This document shows positions 34,628-47,196 of a stretch of 64,000 nucleotides of DNA, piece by piece. The DNA comes from Dipteronia dyeriana (Eukaryota > Streptophyta > Magnoliopsida > Sapindales > Sapindaceae): the NCBI GenBank assembly GCA_032871835.1, contig CM065301.1:28280405-28344404 (forward strand). Direction: 5' to 3'. The position numbers and the translations under genes are program-made. Below the pieces are notes generated by a model. The model had not been told where the DNA came from. It was given only the letters and a program-made list of their open reading frames with translations, and did not search any database. The number at the start of each line of letters is the position of its first letter. Within the stretch, counting starts at the first letter, position 1.

Positions 34628-36661
34628 TGCTAACAGCCAAATTTGGCTAGGGATCAAAGGAGAATTTTCCACTTCTTAACCTTCGTACAAGGGTCTAAAT
34701 TTGGGCTTATATTAAGGTCCCTGAGGTCGAGTTACCACGTGATCCTACAAGAGCAAGGCGATACCGCCTATACCATATGAGCATCTTCCATGCATCCAAG
34801 CTAGCCAAATAAAGCCCAACGTGACCACATCAAGCTCCCTATACCACGGTAGAAGCCCGATGCTAGGTCGATATGGAAGGACCTGGGTTCCCCAAGGTCG
34901 AGGTATCTCACGATACTTTCCTGGAGCATACTACCATCTCTACTTTAACCGAGAGACCTTTAGGGTGTCGAACTTGTCTTGCAAATGTCCTTCTACCTCA
35001 TCGAGGTACAATCTCAACCTGTCCGAGCAGAAAAGGAAAAAGCCCATAAAGCTCTATCATTACCAAAAGGTGCCAACACAATTAGGGCAAGATCCACTGT
35101 AGATCCTGGCATGGTTGAATCAAGTCTCCAATAACAAGAGCAGTATTTGAGTGTACCTCGACTCTAGCATCACCTCAGGTAACCTCCATATAATGCCTCG
35201 CCAAAGTGGCATATAAAACCAGAGTTCTCCTCCAAGAGAGAGAGTTGACTTTCATGATTACCATTAATGAGGTCAATTATATTAATGGAGGTAGTCAACC
35301 CTATTAATAAGGACAACTATATTAATGGAGGTAGTCAACCCTATTAATGAGGTCAACTATATTAATGGAGGAAGTCAAACGTATTAATGAGGTCAACAGT
35401 ATTAATGGAGGTAGTCAACCCTATTAATGGAGATGATCAACACCTTTAATGAGACAATATTCAAATCTTTAATTGCCACCATATATGAAAGAGTCCAAAG
35501 AGGAAACAAATACCTTTACCTCCAAGATATCCTCCACATCCGATTCTTTGGGGTCAACTGCAACAAAAAATCCTGCCTAATAAGAAAGAAGGATCAATCC
35601 ATAATCTGGGGAGTGGGCAACACGTAATGGAACCTATAAATATGAAAAAACTCTCTCCATGAAGAGGAGGAAAAAATGATAGACACAAATCGACTCCCGA
35701 AATACATGCTGAATCCAACACCTAACTACACATACCAATCCCCACAAAAAATATGTCATTAACAGTGTAAAAGGCTTCTCGCCTGAATTCTCCATATATC
35801 CCTATCACTTACTACCTCTCCCAAGCTTATATCAGAATTGGTTAACATTCTATTACTATTGTAAGCTCTCCGGAGCGTATACGTTATACTACTTCACCAC
35901 TTTTGTAAGGTCCCAGGGGCATTCTTTGATATATACATAAGGAAAGATATTCCTCTTTCCTCTGAATACTGCCTTGGGGTTTTTTAGCATGTGATCATTC
36001 GTAAAACTTTTTCCCCTTGGTCAGTCCACCTCCCTCTACAAAATACTTGTGTTTTCCTATTATATACTGTATTATGCATGTGTGTATGCGGGCTAGGTAC
36101 CGACCCCATTGGTCCTAGCTCTCTAATCCTTCTTATATGAGATCGAAAAACTACGACGAAGATCTAGGGAACCGGATCTAGCTCCTATACCGTTGGACCT
36201 AGCACCCTTGTTCTTTATATATGTCTGCCAAGTCGCATGTCAAGATAGAGAGAAACCACCTTGACCCGTTTGACGGAAGTTAAGGAGCTATTCTGCGATT
36301 TCTCTATGGAAGTGGGCATAGATCCAGCACAGAGGCCAGACAAGCCCCGTATAGGTTGGGGAACTACATAAAGAAATCAGGGTCCAGAACCAGACTCCGG
36401 GTACCAGGATGGTCTCCAACCCTGACTGAGGACCAGGACCAAGATCAACCCCTTCACACCAGCAAGGGAACCTCGAGCTCCCTGTATCTCCTCCTTAAGC
36501 ATAAAGCCCGACGGGCGAGATACCTCGTCTCCTACCTGCTGCATCATCGTTCTTTACTATTTTATTCTCTATCTATCCAGATCACCAAGGTACGAGGTAC
36601 CTATAGCGGTCTCGAGGGTGTTAGCTGAAATTCCTCACCCCGAGTGAATTTTCCGTTAACG
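34628..36661 (+). mobile_element. Tat element B 3' LTR
   Basis: It begins TGCTAACAGCCAAATTTGG after the polypurine tract and ends TTTTCCGTTAACG, then TACAC (36662-36666) repeats the left TSD. It is 2,034 bases. The minisatellite at about 35262-35450 has more units than the 5' LTR. TATAAATATG near 35636 may be the promoter, followed by the R/U5-like region. Confidence 0.8.
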
Positions 36662-36666
36662 TACAC

Positions 36667-37368
36667 TACTGAGTTAGATTAGGAGTCTTGGTGTGGAAAA
36701 GAAATCTTCTTTGATTAAGGATTCTTGGCCATCAAGTAAATCCTCCTAGTGAGAGGATTCTTGCTCACCAAGTAAATCCACTTTAGGAGTGGATTTTGTC
36801 TCCTATATATATGGCATGTAGATTTCGGCCAAGCTAATTTAATTCTAAGCGAAATTCCAGCCAACATAGAGAGAAAAATTTAGTTTTTGCTCTAGATTAA
36901 ATTCGGCTAACTCATAGAAATAGTGTGTAGAATTCAGCCAAGCATAGAGAAAAAAAGAAACTTTTTTTCGATAGTGCACTAGTTTTCTTTACATCAAAAG
37001 GATTTTGTGTACAAAAATCAAATTGGGTTCACACGAGTTTCAATTAAATAGATTGATAATTCACAAGTGACCAAAAGTTCTTGCGTTTTCTCTAGGAGGA
37101 TTGCTGTGACTAACAAAAGAAAAAGATTTTTTGTTTCCATCCCCAGGTATACAATTTAAAGAAAAGGAGCCCACACTCCAAGGTGATTTGATTGGAAGAT
37201 ATTGCGGATTCAATTCGGTGTAACTTTAATCATCATAAGAATAAGGTACGATACTTTTATAATATGTTAATTAATCAAGGGTTAAGGTTCTTTCTTTTAA
37301 AGGAAATTTTTTAAAATATACTCAAACTATTTTAGGCTTTCACCGTGTTTTGTGATTTTTTCCTTACA
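36667..37368 (+). mobile_element. Solo Copia LTR, right part
   Basis: This continues the LTR begun at 12606, after the Tat B insertion. A TATATATATGGCATG box near 36814 would start the R region. It ends TTTTTCCTTACA, followed by TCAAT (37369-37373). No PBS follows; Athila protease sequence resumes at once, which supports a solo LTR. Confidence 0.75.
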
Positions 37369-37373
37369 TCAAT

Positions 37374-37740
37374 GACTATTATTGATGTGTAAGATGGAAA
37401 GCATACAATGACAGTGTTAGATGAAGCTGTAGAGTTCAAGCTCTTCAATGCATTATCATACTCATGCAACCCAGCATGAGCCGATGATTATGCATTCATC
37501 GAGGTTTTAAAGCCATGAGTAGATGAGGTCTTTAGAGATGAGGATTTGGAGGTATTGACGAAATAGGATTAGAAAGATCAAGACAAAGAGGTAGAATACA
37601 ATTATGAATCAGTTGAAGAGAAGTACATAAAAAAAGAGTTTGAAGATCTTAAAGATTCGAATGTGTGCCTTACAAATGATCTTCTACCAAGGTTAGAACT
37701 CAAAGAGATGCCAACTACATTGAAGTATGCGTATTTAGTT
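37374..37740 (+). pseudogene. Athila protease C-terminal part and linker to RT
   Basis: The frame resumes with TIIDV, a stop, then DGKHTMTVL and EAVEFKLFNAL. In Athila elements this follows the protease as the DVxxGxLTLxV stretch. The acidic linker before RT follows, with several stops (for example 37399 and 37516). It belongs to the protease begun at 12255. Confidence 0.75.
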
Positions 37741-39300
37741 TAGAATGAGACATACCTGGTGATTGTGGCTTCAGAGTTAATGAATGGTAAAGAAGAATTG
37801 TTCAATGAGGTTATACAGAAGCACAAGTCAACAATTGGTTGGTCAATTAAAGATATCAGAGGAATCGGTCCCACAATCTGTATGCACAAGATTTCCTTTG
37901 AAGATGAAGCTAAACCAACAAGGGCAGAACATAGACAGTTGAATCCGATGATGAAGAAAGTGGTGAAGAAAGAGGTCCTAAAGCTTATAGAGGTGGGGAT
38001 GATCTATCCCAGATTAGATAGCAAATGGGTAAGTCCGATCCACATGGTTTCTAAGAAGTCAAGCGTAACTGTGGTCCAGAATGAGCATAAGGAGTTAGTC
38101 TTGCAAAAGCTGTAAACTGGATGGAAGGCATGTATTGACTATAAGAAACTGAACATAACCATAAGGAAGGACCATTTCCCACTCCGTTTTATCGACCAGA
38201 TACTAGAATGCTTGGCGGATCATAGCCATTATTGCTTCCTTGATGGATACTCAGGCTACAATCAGATAGCCATAGCCCAAAAGGACTAGGAGAAGACCAT
38301 ATTTACTTGTCCATTTGGGACATTCACTTACAGACAGATGCCATTTTGGCTCTGCAATGCACTAGGTACCTTTCAACGATGCATGATATCAACTTTCTTA
38401 GACATTGTGGAGAAAATCATTAAGTTGTTCATGGATGATTTCTTTGTATTTGGAGATTCCTTTGAATTGTGCCTATAAAACCTAGTCTTAGTCCTTTAGA
38501 GATGTGAGGAGAACAATTTAGTCTTCAGTTGGAAGAAGTGCCATTTTATGAAGCAATATGGCATAGTTCTTAGACATATGATGTCTAAGAAGGGAATTGA
38601 AGTAGATAAGGCTAAGGTGGAGGTGATAAGAAATTTGAAGCCTCTAAAATCTTTGAAGGATGTGAGATCTTTTCTTGGACACACAGGGTTTTACAGATGA
38701 TTTATATGCGACTTTTTATAGATAACAAGGACCTTGTATGTACTTCTTCATAAAGAAATAGAATTTGAGCTAACTAATGAATGTATGATTGCCTTTGACA
38801 CCTTGAAAGAAGCTATGACAATCGCACCTATTATGGTTCCACCAAATTGGGAGTTGCCCTTTGAGTTGATGTGCGACACTTTAGATTATGCTATCAGAGC
38901 AGTTTTAGGGAAGCGGGTTGATAATGTATCTCACACCATTTATTAGTGTTCAAGAACCTTAAATGATGCTCAATTGAACTACTCAACAACTGAAAAAGAG
39001 CTTCTAGCAGTGATGTTTTCTTTAGAAAAGTTTATAGCATATTTAGTGGGTGCCACTATGCCCTTATATAACTTCTTCAGAAAATGGATGCCAAGCCTAG
39101 ATAGATTCGCTAAATCCTGCTACTGCAAGAGTTTGATTTGGAGATATGGGACATGAAAGGTAGAGAGAATGTGGTTGCATACCATTTGAGTAGATTGGTG
39201 TAGGAAAATTGAAAAGAAGTGGATGGATTACTATTAAAGGAGAGTTTTCCAGATGAGAGGTTGTAGGGTATGCAAGAGAAAGAACCACAATTTGCTGATT
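37741..39300 (+). pseudogene. Athila reverse transcriptase and RNase H
   Basis: The region starts at TLKYAYL-type linker sequence and IGWSIKDIRGIGPTICMHKI, then RT blocks: KWVSPIHMVSKKS, ACIDYKKLN, FLDGYSGYNQIAIA, TFTYRQMPFWLCNA. The catalytic box is FMDDFFVFGD, with its Asp pair at 38434-38439 kept. Then KCHFMKQYGIVLRHMMSKKGI and the RNase H part ELMCDTLDYAIRAVLGKR and LNYSTTEKELLAVMFSLEKF. Stops at 38287 and near 38476, 38698 and 38944, plus a frame break near 39100, make it inactive. It is the best-preserved domain of this element. Confidence 0.88.
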
Positions 39301-39379
39301 TGGTTAACTACTTGGTCGGAGTGATTCCAGCGGAGTTGAGTTCTCAAGGAAGAAAAAAATTCATGTTAAAAGCAAAGAA

Positions 39380-40260
39380 GTACCTTTAGGGGTATTTGTA
39401 TTTGAGAACACATTGGCTCGATTCAGTTATAAGGAGATGTGTTCCCGAAGTAGAGTAGAGTGACGTTCTTAGATTTTATCACAAACAACATTATTAGGGA
39501 TATTTTAGAGCAAGGAAGATAGTGTTGAAATTATTACAGTCGGGATTATTTTAGAAATCATTGATTAAGGATGCAGTCCAGTTTTGCACTGCATGTGATA
39601 TGTGCCAACAAACAGGAAACATAAGCAAGAGGAATGAGTTACCCTTATCCAGAGAGTTGGTGAACGAGCTGTTCCATGTATATGGCATCAATTTTAGTGG
39701 ACAATTTCTATCATTTTATGGATATAATTACTTCTTCGTAGCTGTTGACTATGCATCGAAATGGGTTGAGGCAAAATCTAGAAGAACCAACGATGTGGTT
39801 AAGTTTGGGAAGAAGATGATATTTGCTAGACTTAAGACCCCTAAGGCTATCATTAGTTATGGGGCAACAAACTTCTGTAAGAAGTTATTTGTTTCCATCT
39901 TGAAGAAATATGGTGTGAGGCATATGATAGCCACCCCATACCACCCACAGACATTGGGACAAGTTGAAGTTAACAACTGACAAGTTGGATGTGTATGAGA
40001 GTTTAAAGTTGTACAAAGAAAAGACTAAATTGATCCATGATAAGATGATTGTGCATAACGGCCTCCGCCTCAGCATGCTAGTGCTTGTGTTCAACTTCCA
40101 TTTGAAGTTGTTTCTTAGGAAATTGAAGTATAGATTGTTTGGACCATTCTGGGTGACGCAAGTGTCTCAAATAAAGTTGTGGAGGTGGAAAACAAGAAGA
40201 ATGGTGACGTGTTCAAGGTCAATAGACAGAAGATCATGCGTTATGTGAAAAAAGTTGAAA
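39380..40260 (+). pseudogene. Athila integrase
   Basis: It contains the integrase zinc finger end CTACDMCQQTGN near 39590 and the catalytic core. The core positions read GINFSGQF (first Asp changed to Asn, 39689-39691), ISYGATNFC (second Asp changed to Tyr, 39858-39860) and GQVEVNN (Glu kept, 39966-39968). The second and third positions are 35 residues apart, as in DD35E. Stops follow from 39978 and the C-terminus is frameshifted, ending with VNRQKIMRYV near 40240. Catalysis is impossible. Confidence 0.88.
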
Positions 40261-41269
40261 ATGTCACTCGGTTTGAGGTCCTCACGCTTAAAGAGCCGTA
40301 TTGCTCTCACCACACCTTGCCTAGACATTAAATCATGCGCTTGGTAGGAGGCAACCCACCTAGGTACCCTTTTTATTTCATAAACTTTTTTAATTTTAGT
40401 TGTAGAGTGTACATTGTGGTAGTTCTATCTCATTCCTTTGTCTATGTTAATCAACACCTTCATTTTGAATTAAGTTGTGTGTTTATGTGCATGTTGTTGA
40501 AAAACATAGGTTTGTGGGTGGAATTTTTAGTTTGATGTGTGTTTTGGTATTTAGGAGTAGTCACTATGCAAAAATTTCACCAAGCAAATGCATTTGACAA
40601 GTTTATGTTGAGTGTTGGTGTAGTTGAGGCATATCAGGTTGTCTGTTGTCTAAGGAATAAATTTCCAGGTGTTGCTACGGTTCATATGTTGTCTTGGTCA
40701 ACTGTGCCACTATAACCGTGGAATTGGCTATCGTAAAGATGTGATGAGGGTGTCAGGTGGAGGAAAATCACCGAAACATTTAAGAGGCAGCCATTCATAC
40801 ATGCCGTGGTCATGGCGATGTCTTGGACAACTACAACAGATAATCCATAAAAATTGTTGTCGTGTAAGTGATATCTTAGGAAACTGTGACATTTAAACTA
40901 TAGAAATTACTATAGTGCATATGCCGCGTGGTTATCGCGTGAATATGATGTCGCGACATGGAGACCACTTAATAGAATGCTACCATTTTGGTGCTATGGT
41001 TGTCTCGACGTCTTTGTAAATTGTGGTAGTTATGACAACGTCACAATAGGGCTATTTAAGGACTAGTAAACTCATGGTAGGGCAAAAGAAAAAAAAAAGC
41101 AAGAAGGAAATTTCAAAGTACCTTTTCCCCCCATGCCAAAATCTTCTTCAAGATCATGTAACCTGTAATTTATTTCCTTTTTTCACTTGATAAATTGGTG
41201 TTACTCTAAGACCCTTATTGTTCCTCTCATTTGAAATTTTAGGGTTAGTTTGGGTTAGTTTGATGAAGT
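40261..41269 (+). mobile_element. Athila spacer between pol and second ORF
   Basis: This non-coding Athila sequence includes GGAGGCAACCCACCTAGG near 40350, a signature just downstream of pol in Athila elements. The rest has no convincing frame. It is cut by Tat element C at 41270 and resumes at 48192. Confidence 0.6.
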
Positions 41270-42956
41270 TGTTAACCGAAAGGTTGCAACAAGGCAGGTA
41301 CATCGTACCTTGGTAATCGTATATGAATAAGGAGTAAGGTATAAGGTGCGGTAGTTAGGAGGAAAATCTCCACGCTTATCTGGGCATTGAGCATAAGGAA
41401 GAGATATGGCGATGTAGGTTCTCTTACTGGTGCGAGGGGCTGGTCCTGATCGTTGGTTCCTGGTCCCTGTACCTTGGTTCTGGTACCCAGGTCCTAGTAA
41501 CCGTTTGCTTCTCTATGTCTCCCCTATAGTTCATCAATTCTAATAACAAGCAAGGAGGAGAGCTCCACTAGCCAGTGTCGGATCCTCGAGAGGGCTGTTC
41601 GCTCCCATAGAGAGGGTACGGAAGAGGTCTCCGAATCCAAGGTTCTCCGACTCCTTTCTAATGGATCTAGATGGTTTTTCCCATCTTTACGTATGACTTG
41701 GCATGCAGATAGGTAAATCAAAGAGATAGGATCAGTGGGGTCAGTACCTAGCTCACATAAATATATACATGCATAATAAATGAGGTAGATGTGAGATAGA
41801 CAAGTATTTTGATAGAAGTGGATTGACCTAAGAGGAAAAAAGCATCATGAATGATCATATGCTGAAAAACCCCCAGACAGTATCCAGAGAAAGGAGAGAG
41901 ATCCTTCTTTATATATTTCATAAGAAATGCTCTGGGGAGCTTACACAAATAGTGAGGCAGTACAACATTGGTGCTCCGGAGAGCTTACAATAATTGAGTG
42001 TTAACCTATACTGGTACATTCCCGGTATAGGTAAACACATGTAGTAGACCTTACAAAGGTGGTGTAGAGGGAATTCGAGCAAGGTCTTTTTAACACTGTA
42101 GGCATTTCTGTTCTTAGTCGATTTGTGGATCTCATTCGGGATCAGATCAGGCCTGTTTTTCTTGTAGAGAGCTTTGTCATATTTATAGGTCTTAATTCTT
42201 GTTGCCCACTCCATTAATTTAGTTAATCTATTCGCAAACATAGGAACACTGATTTGGCATTTATGGAGTTGACTATTTTCTCATTAATGGCGTTTTTAAT
42301 GATAATTAAAGAGTTGACTAATCACCTATTAATGGCGTTGTGAATGGCCAATAAAGAGTTGACTGATCTTCATTAATGGGGTTGATTATCTCCACTAATA
42401 CGGTTGACTATCTCTTTTAATGGCGTTGTGAATGGTAATTAAAGAGTTGACTATCTTCATTAAAGAGGTTGCTTATCTCCATTAATAGGGTTAACTATCT
42501 CCATTAATGGGGATTTAAGTGGTGAAAAAGTCAACTATCTCTTTTGCCTTGTAGGAGACTTCATACCATTGTTTTCTATTCTGGACAGGTGGAATGTGCT
42601 TGGTGGATCGGTCCAGGATAAGTACCGCTGTACCAAGGTATCGGTTACCTAGTGTGGTCTCCTCCTTAACGCTCTAGAGCTTTCTCGCTATCATTTTCCG
42701 TGTTTGATAGATCAGATACACATGTTGGACCGATCATGGATTGGTGTTGCAGTACTTAGGAATCGGGTTGTTGGTATCATGGTATTGGTACTACCTGGTA
42801 CCAAGGGAATGACACGCCACAATATCGACCATTTCTCTATCATGGTATCGATACTTCCTGGTACCAGGTAAAAAGGGCGGTCGCGATCCAAGTTCTATCA
42901 AGAATCAGCCTGATAGAAAATTTTCTTTGGACCCCTACCAAAAAAGGCTATCAACA
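41270..42956 (-). mobile_element. Tat element C, 3' LTR
   Basis: On the + strand it begins TGTTAACCGAAAGG and ends AAAAAGGCTATCAACA. On the minus strand this gives TGTTGATAGCC...TTAACA, the same ends as the other Tat LTRs. It carries reverse copies of the minisatellite at 42265-42540. It is 1,687 bases, longer than its partner at 47197-48191. Confidence 0.75.
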
Positions 42957-45700
42957 TAAGTTTTTACTTGGAAAGAGAATCTTTGAGCATATTTTTGGAA
43001 TTGGTGTGTAGGTTTGTGCTGATCATAGATTACGAATCACCACTATTTTTACTAGATAAGGGCCCTCTCAATTCGATGCTAGTGCCCCGTTCCACCGCTT
43101 TTGGATGTTTTAGGTTACCTTTCTGAGGACCAGGTCCCCCTATTTGTTGCTGCGGGTTCTGACCTTCTTGTGGAAATACCGTAAAATTTGGCTTTGGTAG
43201 ATTTCTACTCTTATGTCACTCTTCCTTGTTTCTCTTTTAGGAGGTCCAGTTTGACCCTCAACTTGACCTCATTGCCTTCTGGTTTGAAGAGCTTTACCCA
43301 GAAGGAGGTCAACTTATGCTCGATGAGTAGGACCACTTCTACCCCGAAAGTCAATGAGTAAGGGGTTTCTCTAGTAGTGCTCTTCTTGGCAGTGCGATAG
43401 GCCCAAAGCACATCAGAGAGCTCCTCTGCCCATTTTCCATTCTTCAGTTCAAGTTTCTTCTTTAGGAGCTTATTGATATTTTTTTCGTAGCTTTTACCAG
43501 GCCATTGGTCTGAGGATGGTCAATAGGTGTGAAACAGTTGTCAATTCCTAAGTTCTCATAGAAATTCTAGAATCTTGCATTGTCAAACTATTTACCGATG
43601 TAGATAATGATGGCTATCGAGGTATCAAACTTGCAAACCACGTTCTTCTTGATGAACTTAGTAGTATTTTGGTTAGTTATCTTGTAGAGTGGTTTTGCTT
43701 ATACTCACATGGTGAAGTAGTCGATGAATCATGTACGGTAGGTAGATGTCCGATCAAATCAAACCCCAAATGGAAAAAGGGTATGGTGAGCTGATAAAGG
43801 ATAGCCGTTCTGGTGAAAGGTGGTCCAAATTGGTTGTCCTCTAGCATGGCTCGAATGATTAAACGAACTGTCTTGCACATGGTGTAAGGTTAGCCAGTAG
43901 TACCTCTTGCAAAGTACCTGGTAAAATAATGCCTCTCCCCCTACGTGATTTCCATAATCCCTTGAATGTACTTCTCTAAACGCCCATCTAGCGTCATCGG
44001 GATACAGTCATCGAAGTAGGGGAATGGTCCTCCATCTGCGGTAGAGTTACCCATCTACCAAGTAGAATCTAGTTGAGACCCTCTTAGGCTTACGAGCTTG
44101 ATCAGGATCTTCAGGGAGCTTCTTTTCTTGGATACAGTCCACTATTGGATTCATTCAGCATGAGAGACTATCCACTAGGCTAACCTCATTTCCTTCTACT
44201 ATACTTTATTGGGAGATTACCTGAAGAGATACCCCTTTAGGTAGCGCTTGTCCTCCGTTGGAAGCTATCTTGGTAAGGACATCTGTTCGGTTGTTTTGTT
44301 GTCGAGGTATTTTCTTTTTATTGAAACCCTTGACCCTGGCCTTAAACTTTTAGACCCGTTCAAGGTAGACTACCATGTTGTTATCTTTAACTTGATAGAG
44401 CTCGGTCAACTGGTTGATAACCAGTTATGAATCACTCCTGACGTGGATATGGTCAGCCCCGAGTTTTTCTACCACTCTAATCCCTGCTAGCAAAGCCTCA
44501 TACTCTGTTTCGTTACTGGTGCCACTGATCTCAAAACTGAATCTGTGGCAGCATTAGACCTTTTTTGGATTAGTCAGGACAATTCCAATTCCACTACCAA
44601 CTTGACTGGATGCTCCATCAGTATATAGGATCCAGATTTCTTGATCAGTAGGCTAGTCCGTAGGCTTCTGATCTCTCAAGGGGACCAGGTCCATGCTTGG
44701 AATGGTACCAATATCTGGAATCACAGAGAACTTAGCCACGAAGTCTACCAGAGCCTGAGCTTTAATTATGCTTCTGGCCTTGTGCTTGATGTCATACTAG
44801 GTGAGCTCGAAGGATAGTAGGACCAGTAGGAATTGATGTAAAGGTTGGTCGGTAACCACCGCGACTGACTGGGCTTGGAAGTAGGGATGAAGCTTTTTAG
44901 CTGAGGTTACCAAGGCGAATGCGAGCTTTTCCAAGTGAGTGTAGTTTCTCTTCGGTTTGATTAAGGTGTGGTTCATGTAGTAGATGGGTCGCTGGACTTC
45001 ATCTCTACATTCCTTAACCATGGCCCCGCTAACTGTTGTCGCAGACACGGCCAAGTATATCTGTAGCTCATCTCCTTGTACAAGTTTGACTAGTAGCCGT
45101 GGGATAGCTAGGTACTCCTTTAAAGACTGGAAGGATAGCTCACTATGTTGGTCCCACATCATGTTCTTCTCTTGCTTGATAGCTTTAAAGAAGGGGAGGC
45201 ACTTATCAGTGGACCGCCCGGTCAGAGCCTGTACCAGTTTGAGAGAGGTAGGTGACTAGAGATCCAGGATTACCCAAACTTTTTTTTGGATTGGATTATA
45301 CCCCACTCTCATGGTAAATCCGAGGAACTTTCTTACTGCTACCTCGAAGGCACATTTGGCAAGGTTTAACCGTATCCGGTTCTCTCTGACTACCTGGAAA
45401 GTCTGACAGAGGTGGTCCTAGTACTTCTCGGCTACCCGGGACTTGGTGATCATGTTATCGATGTGGACCTCAATCGTCTTCCCTATCAATTGTTTGAACA
45501 ACCGGTTGACCAAGCGCTTGTAGGGTGTACCTATATTCTTGGGGTCAAAGGCATTATCTTGTAGTAGTAAAGGCCCTGCCAGGTAATGAAGCTGGTATTG
45601 TCTTGGTCTACGGGGTGCGTTGAGAGGGTGTAATAGATGTATCCCTTATCCTCTCTAATATCAGTACTGCTTCCCTCGGAGGAGCCGTTACTCATGGTGG
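42957..45700 (-). pseudogene. Tat element C pol (RT, RNase H, aRNH, integrase)
   Basis: From right to left on the minus strand the domains are RT, RNase H, aRNH and integrase. RT reads GTPYKRLVNRLFKQLIGKT, then VHIDNMITKS at 45451-45465, where the YVDD box is changed so the second Asp is Asn. AKCAFEVAVRKFLGFTM follows. RNase H has TTVSGAMVKE and RPIYYMNHTLIKPKRNYTHL near 45020-44940. The aRNH has ILYTDGASSQVGSGIGIV near 44620 and ETEYEALLAG near 44490. The integrase C-terminal part has MLWAYRTAKKSTTRETPYS near 43411. Stops and frameshifts are frequent. No antisense gene lies between pol and the 3' LTR. Confidence 0.8.
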
Positions 45701-45727
45701 GGTCTTCCTCGCTAGGTACCGCTCCCG

Positions 45728-47000
45728 TTAGGGCCGGAAAGGTAGTGGACGATATATGGACTGGTTAAGAGGTCTGGTCTGGACCTTCTGGACTAATGTA
45801 GGCTTAAGCACTTTCTTATTTAGGAGTTTAGCAGTCTTTAGGTCATCGTGCTTAATTTTGACCCGAAACTGCTTATCTATTTCCACCTGTTCCAGAGCTC
45901 TATCATAGGCCTCACGGTATGTCTCTAGTGGATGCTTAATGAATGATCGTAACAACCTTTCAACCCACGGTTCCTCTTGAAGTTGGCTAGGGTCACTTTC
46001 TCAACAAAGACCCCCCATTTGGATCACCTCCTTGTAGAACCACTCCACGGATGATCTGAGTGATTCATTCTTTTGCTGGATCACGTACTGAATAAGATCC
46101 TTGGGATGTGGCTTGATATCCTAGAAGTGAGCACAAAAGTCACTGGTTAACTTAGTAAAGGAGTTAACACTACCTGCAAATAATTTCCTGAACCACGTTT
46201 TGGCGTAGTCTGTCAGCGTGGTTGGGAACATTCTGCACATGGCGGCCCTGGTAGCATTTTGGACCTCCATCTACTACACGTGCTCTCCAAATGGCTTAGG
46301 TGGTCCTCTGATCCGGAGTACTTATTAGCAGGCATTTTGAACTTAGAAGGAAGCTCTGCCTCCCGTATTCTTCTGGAGAAATATGCGTTCATCTTGCCCA
46401 AAAGGTTCTTCCGGCTCTTCCGGTGTTTTCCCTTCTTCAGTTCCTAGATCTCCTTTGACTTCCTAGCTACCTAGTCTCGTAGGCATTTATTTCCAATGTT
46501 CTTGGACTTGACCTCAAAATCCTCGTTATCAGACTCCTCCAATGCTACGGAGGCCTCATCTCTATTCTCTTTCTAGGGGGATTCTTCTGGGCACTTTTTC
46601 TGCTACCTCCTACGACGGATTGATGATGTCTTTCTATAGTTTCCGGTTGGGCTGGGTGGTAAGGCTCCCTAGGTGTGATGTCGAAAGCTGACTTCACTGT
46701 CGAGGTCGATAATTTACAGGTCTACCTGCAACTAGGGGAATGATGCCCAACTTATCATGGACCGGTACTAGAGGCGGAGGTCCCAATTGGTCGAAAGCAA
46801 GTACCCTGGTACCTTGTTGGATGGCATCTCCCCTAGTATATGGCACTGTGAGCTCGAAGGTGATACCTTTGGTCACCAATCGGAAGCGGACGCTCTCTAT
46901 GAAGGTTGTAGCCTGGTGCTCCAGGATGGCCTGGCTTGGCCTGGCATACTGCAGGGGCAGTTGAGACTTGAGGTATAGCCCGCTCGGTAGTTGTCAATGC
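45728..47000 (-). pseudogene. Tat element C gag
   Basis: This is a degenerate Gypsy gag. FSRRIREAELPSKFKMPANK near 46390 is the start of the plant retrotransposon gag domain (PF03732-type in this lineage). YREAYDRALEQVEI near 45910 lies in the late capsid part. An N-terminal segment with VTKGITFELTVPY is near 46870. Stops and shifts separate the pieces. I see no clear protease between it and RT, so the element also has internal deletions. Confidence 0.65.
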
Positions 47001-47169
47001 TAGAGCTAGGTTATGATGCTTCAATATCCTCTTTTTTCTTATCCTTCTGGATGGAAGTGATAGATTGGTGCCCTGATGTTTCAGGCTACCCTTGGAAGGA
47101 CTGAAGTTTCATATTGGTATGATGCAAAAAAAAAAAACAAAGTTTTACAGGCTTTCAAAAGGGTGTGGA

Positions 47170-47196
47170 AATGTTTCTGTAGACGGTGCAGAAAAA
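47170..47196 (-). other. Tat element C primer-binding site
   Basis: Reading the minus strand from the 5' LTR end (TTAACA) gives TTTTTCTGCACCGTCTACAG, a mutated form of the TTGGCGCCGTCTGTGGG site of Tat/Ogre elements. It shows the right-hand LTR is the 5' one. Confidence 0.6.
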
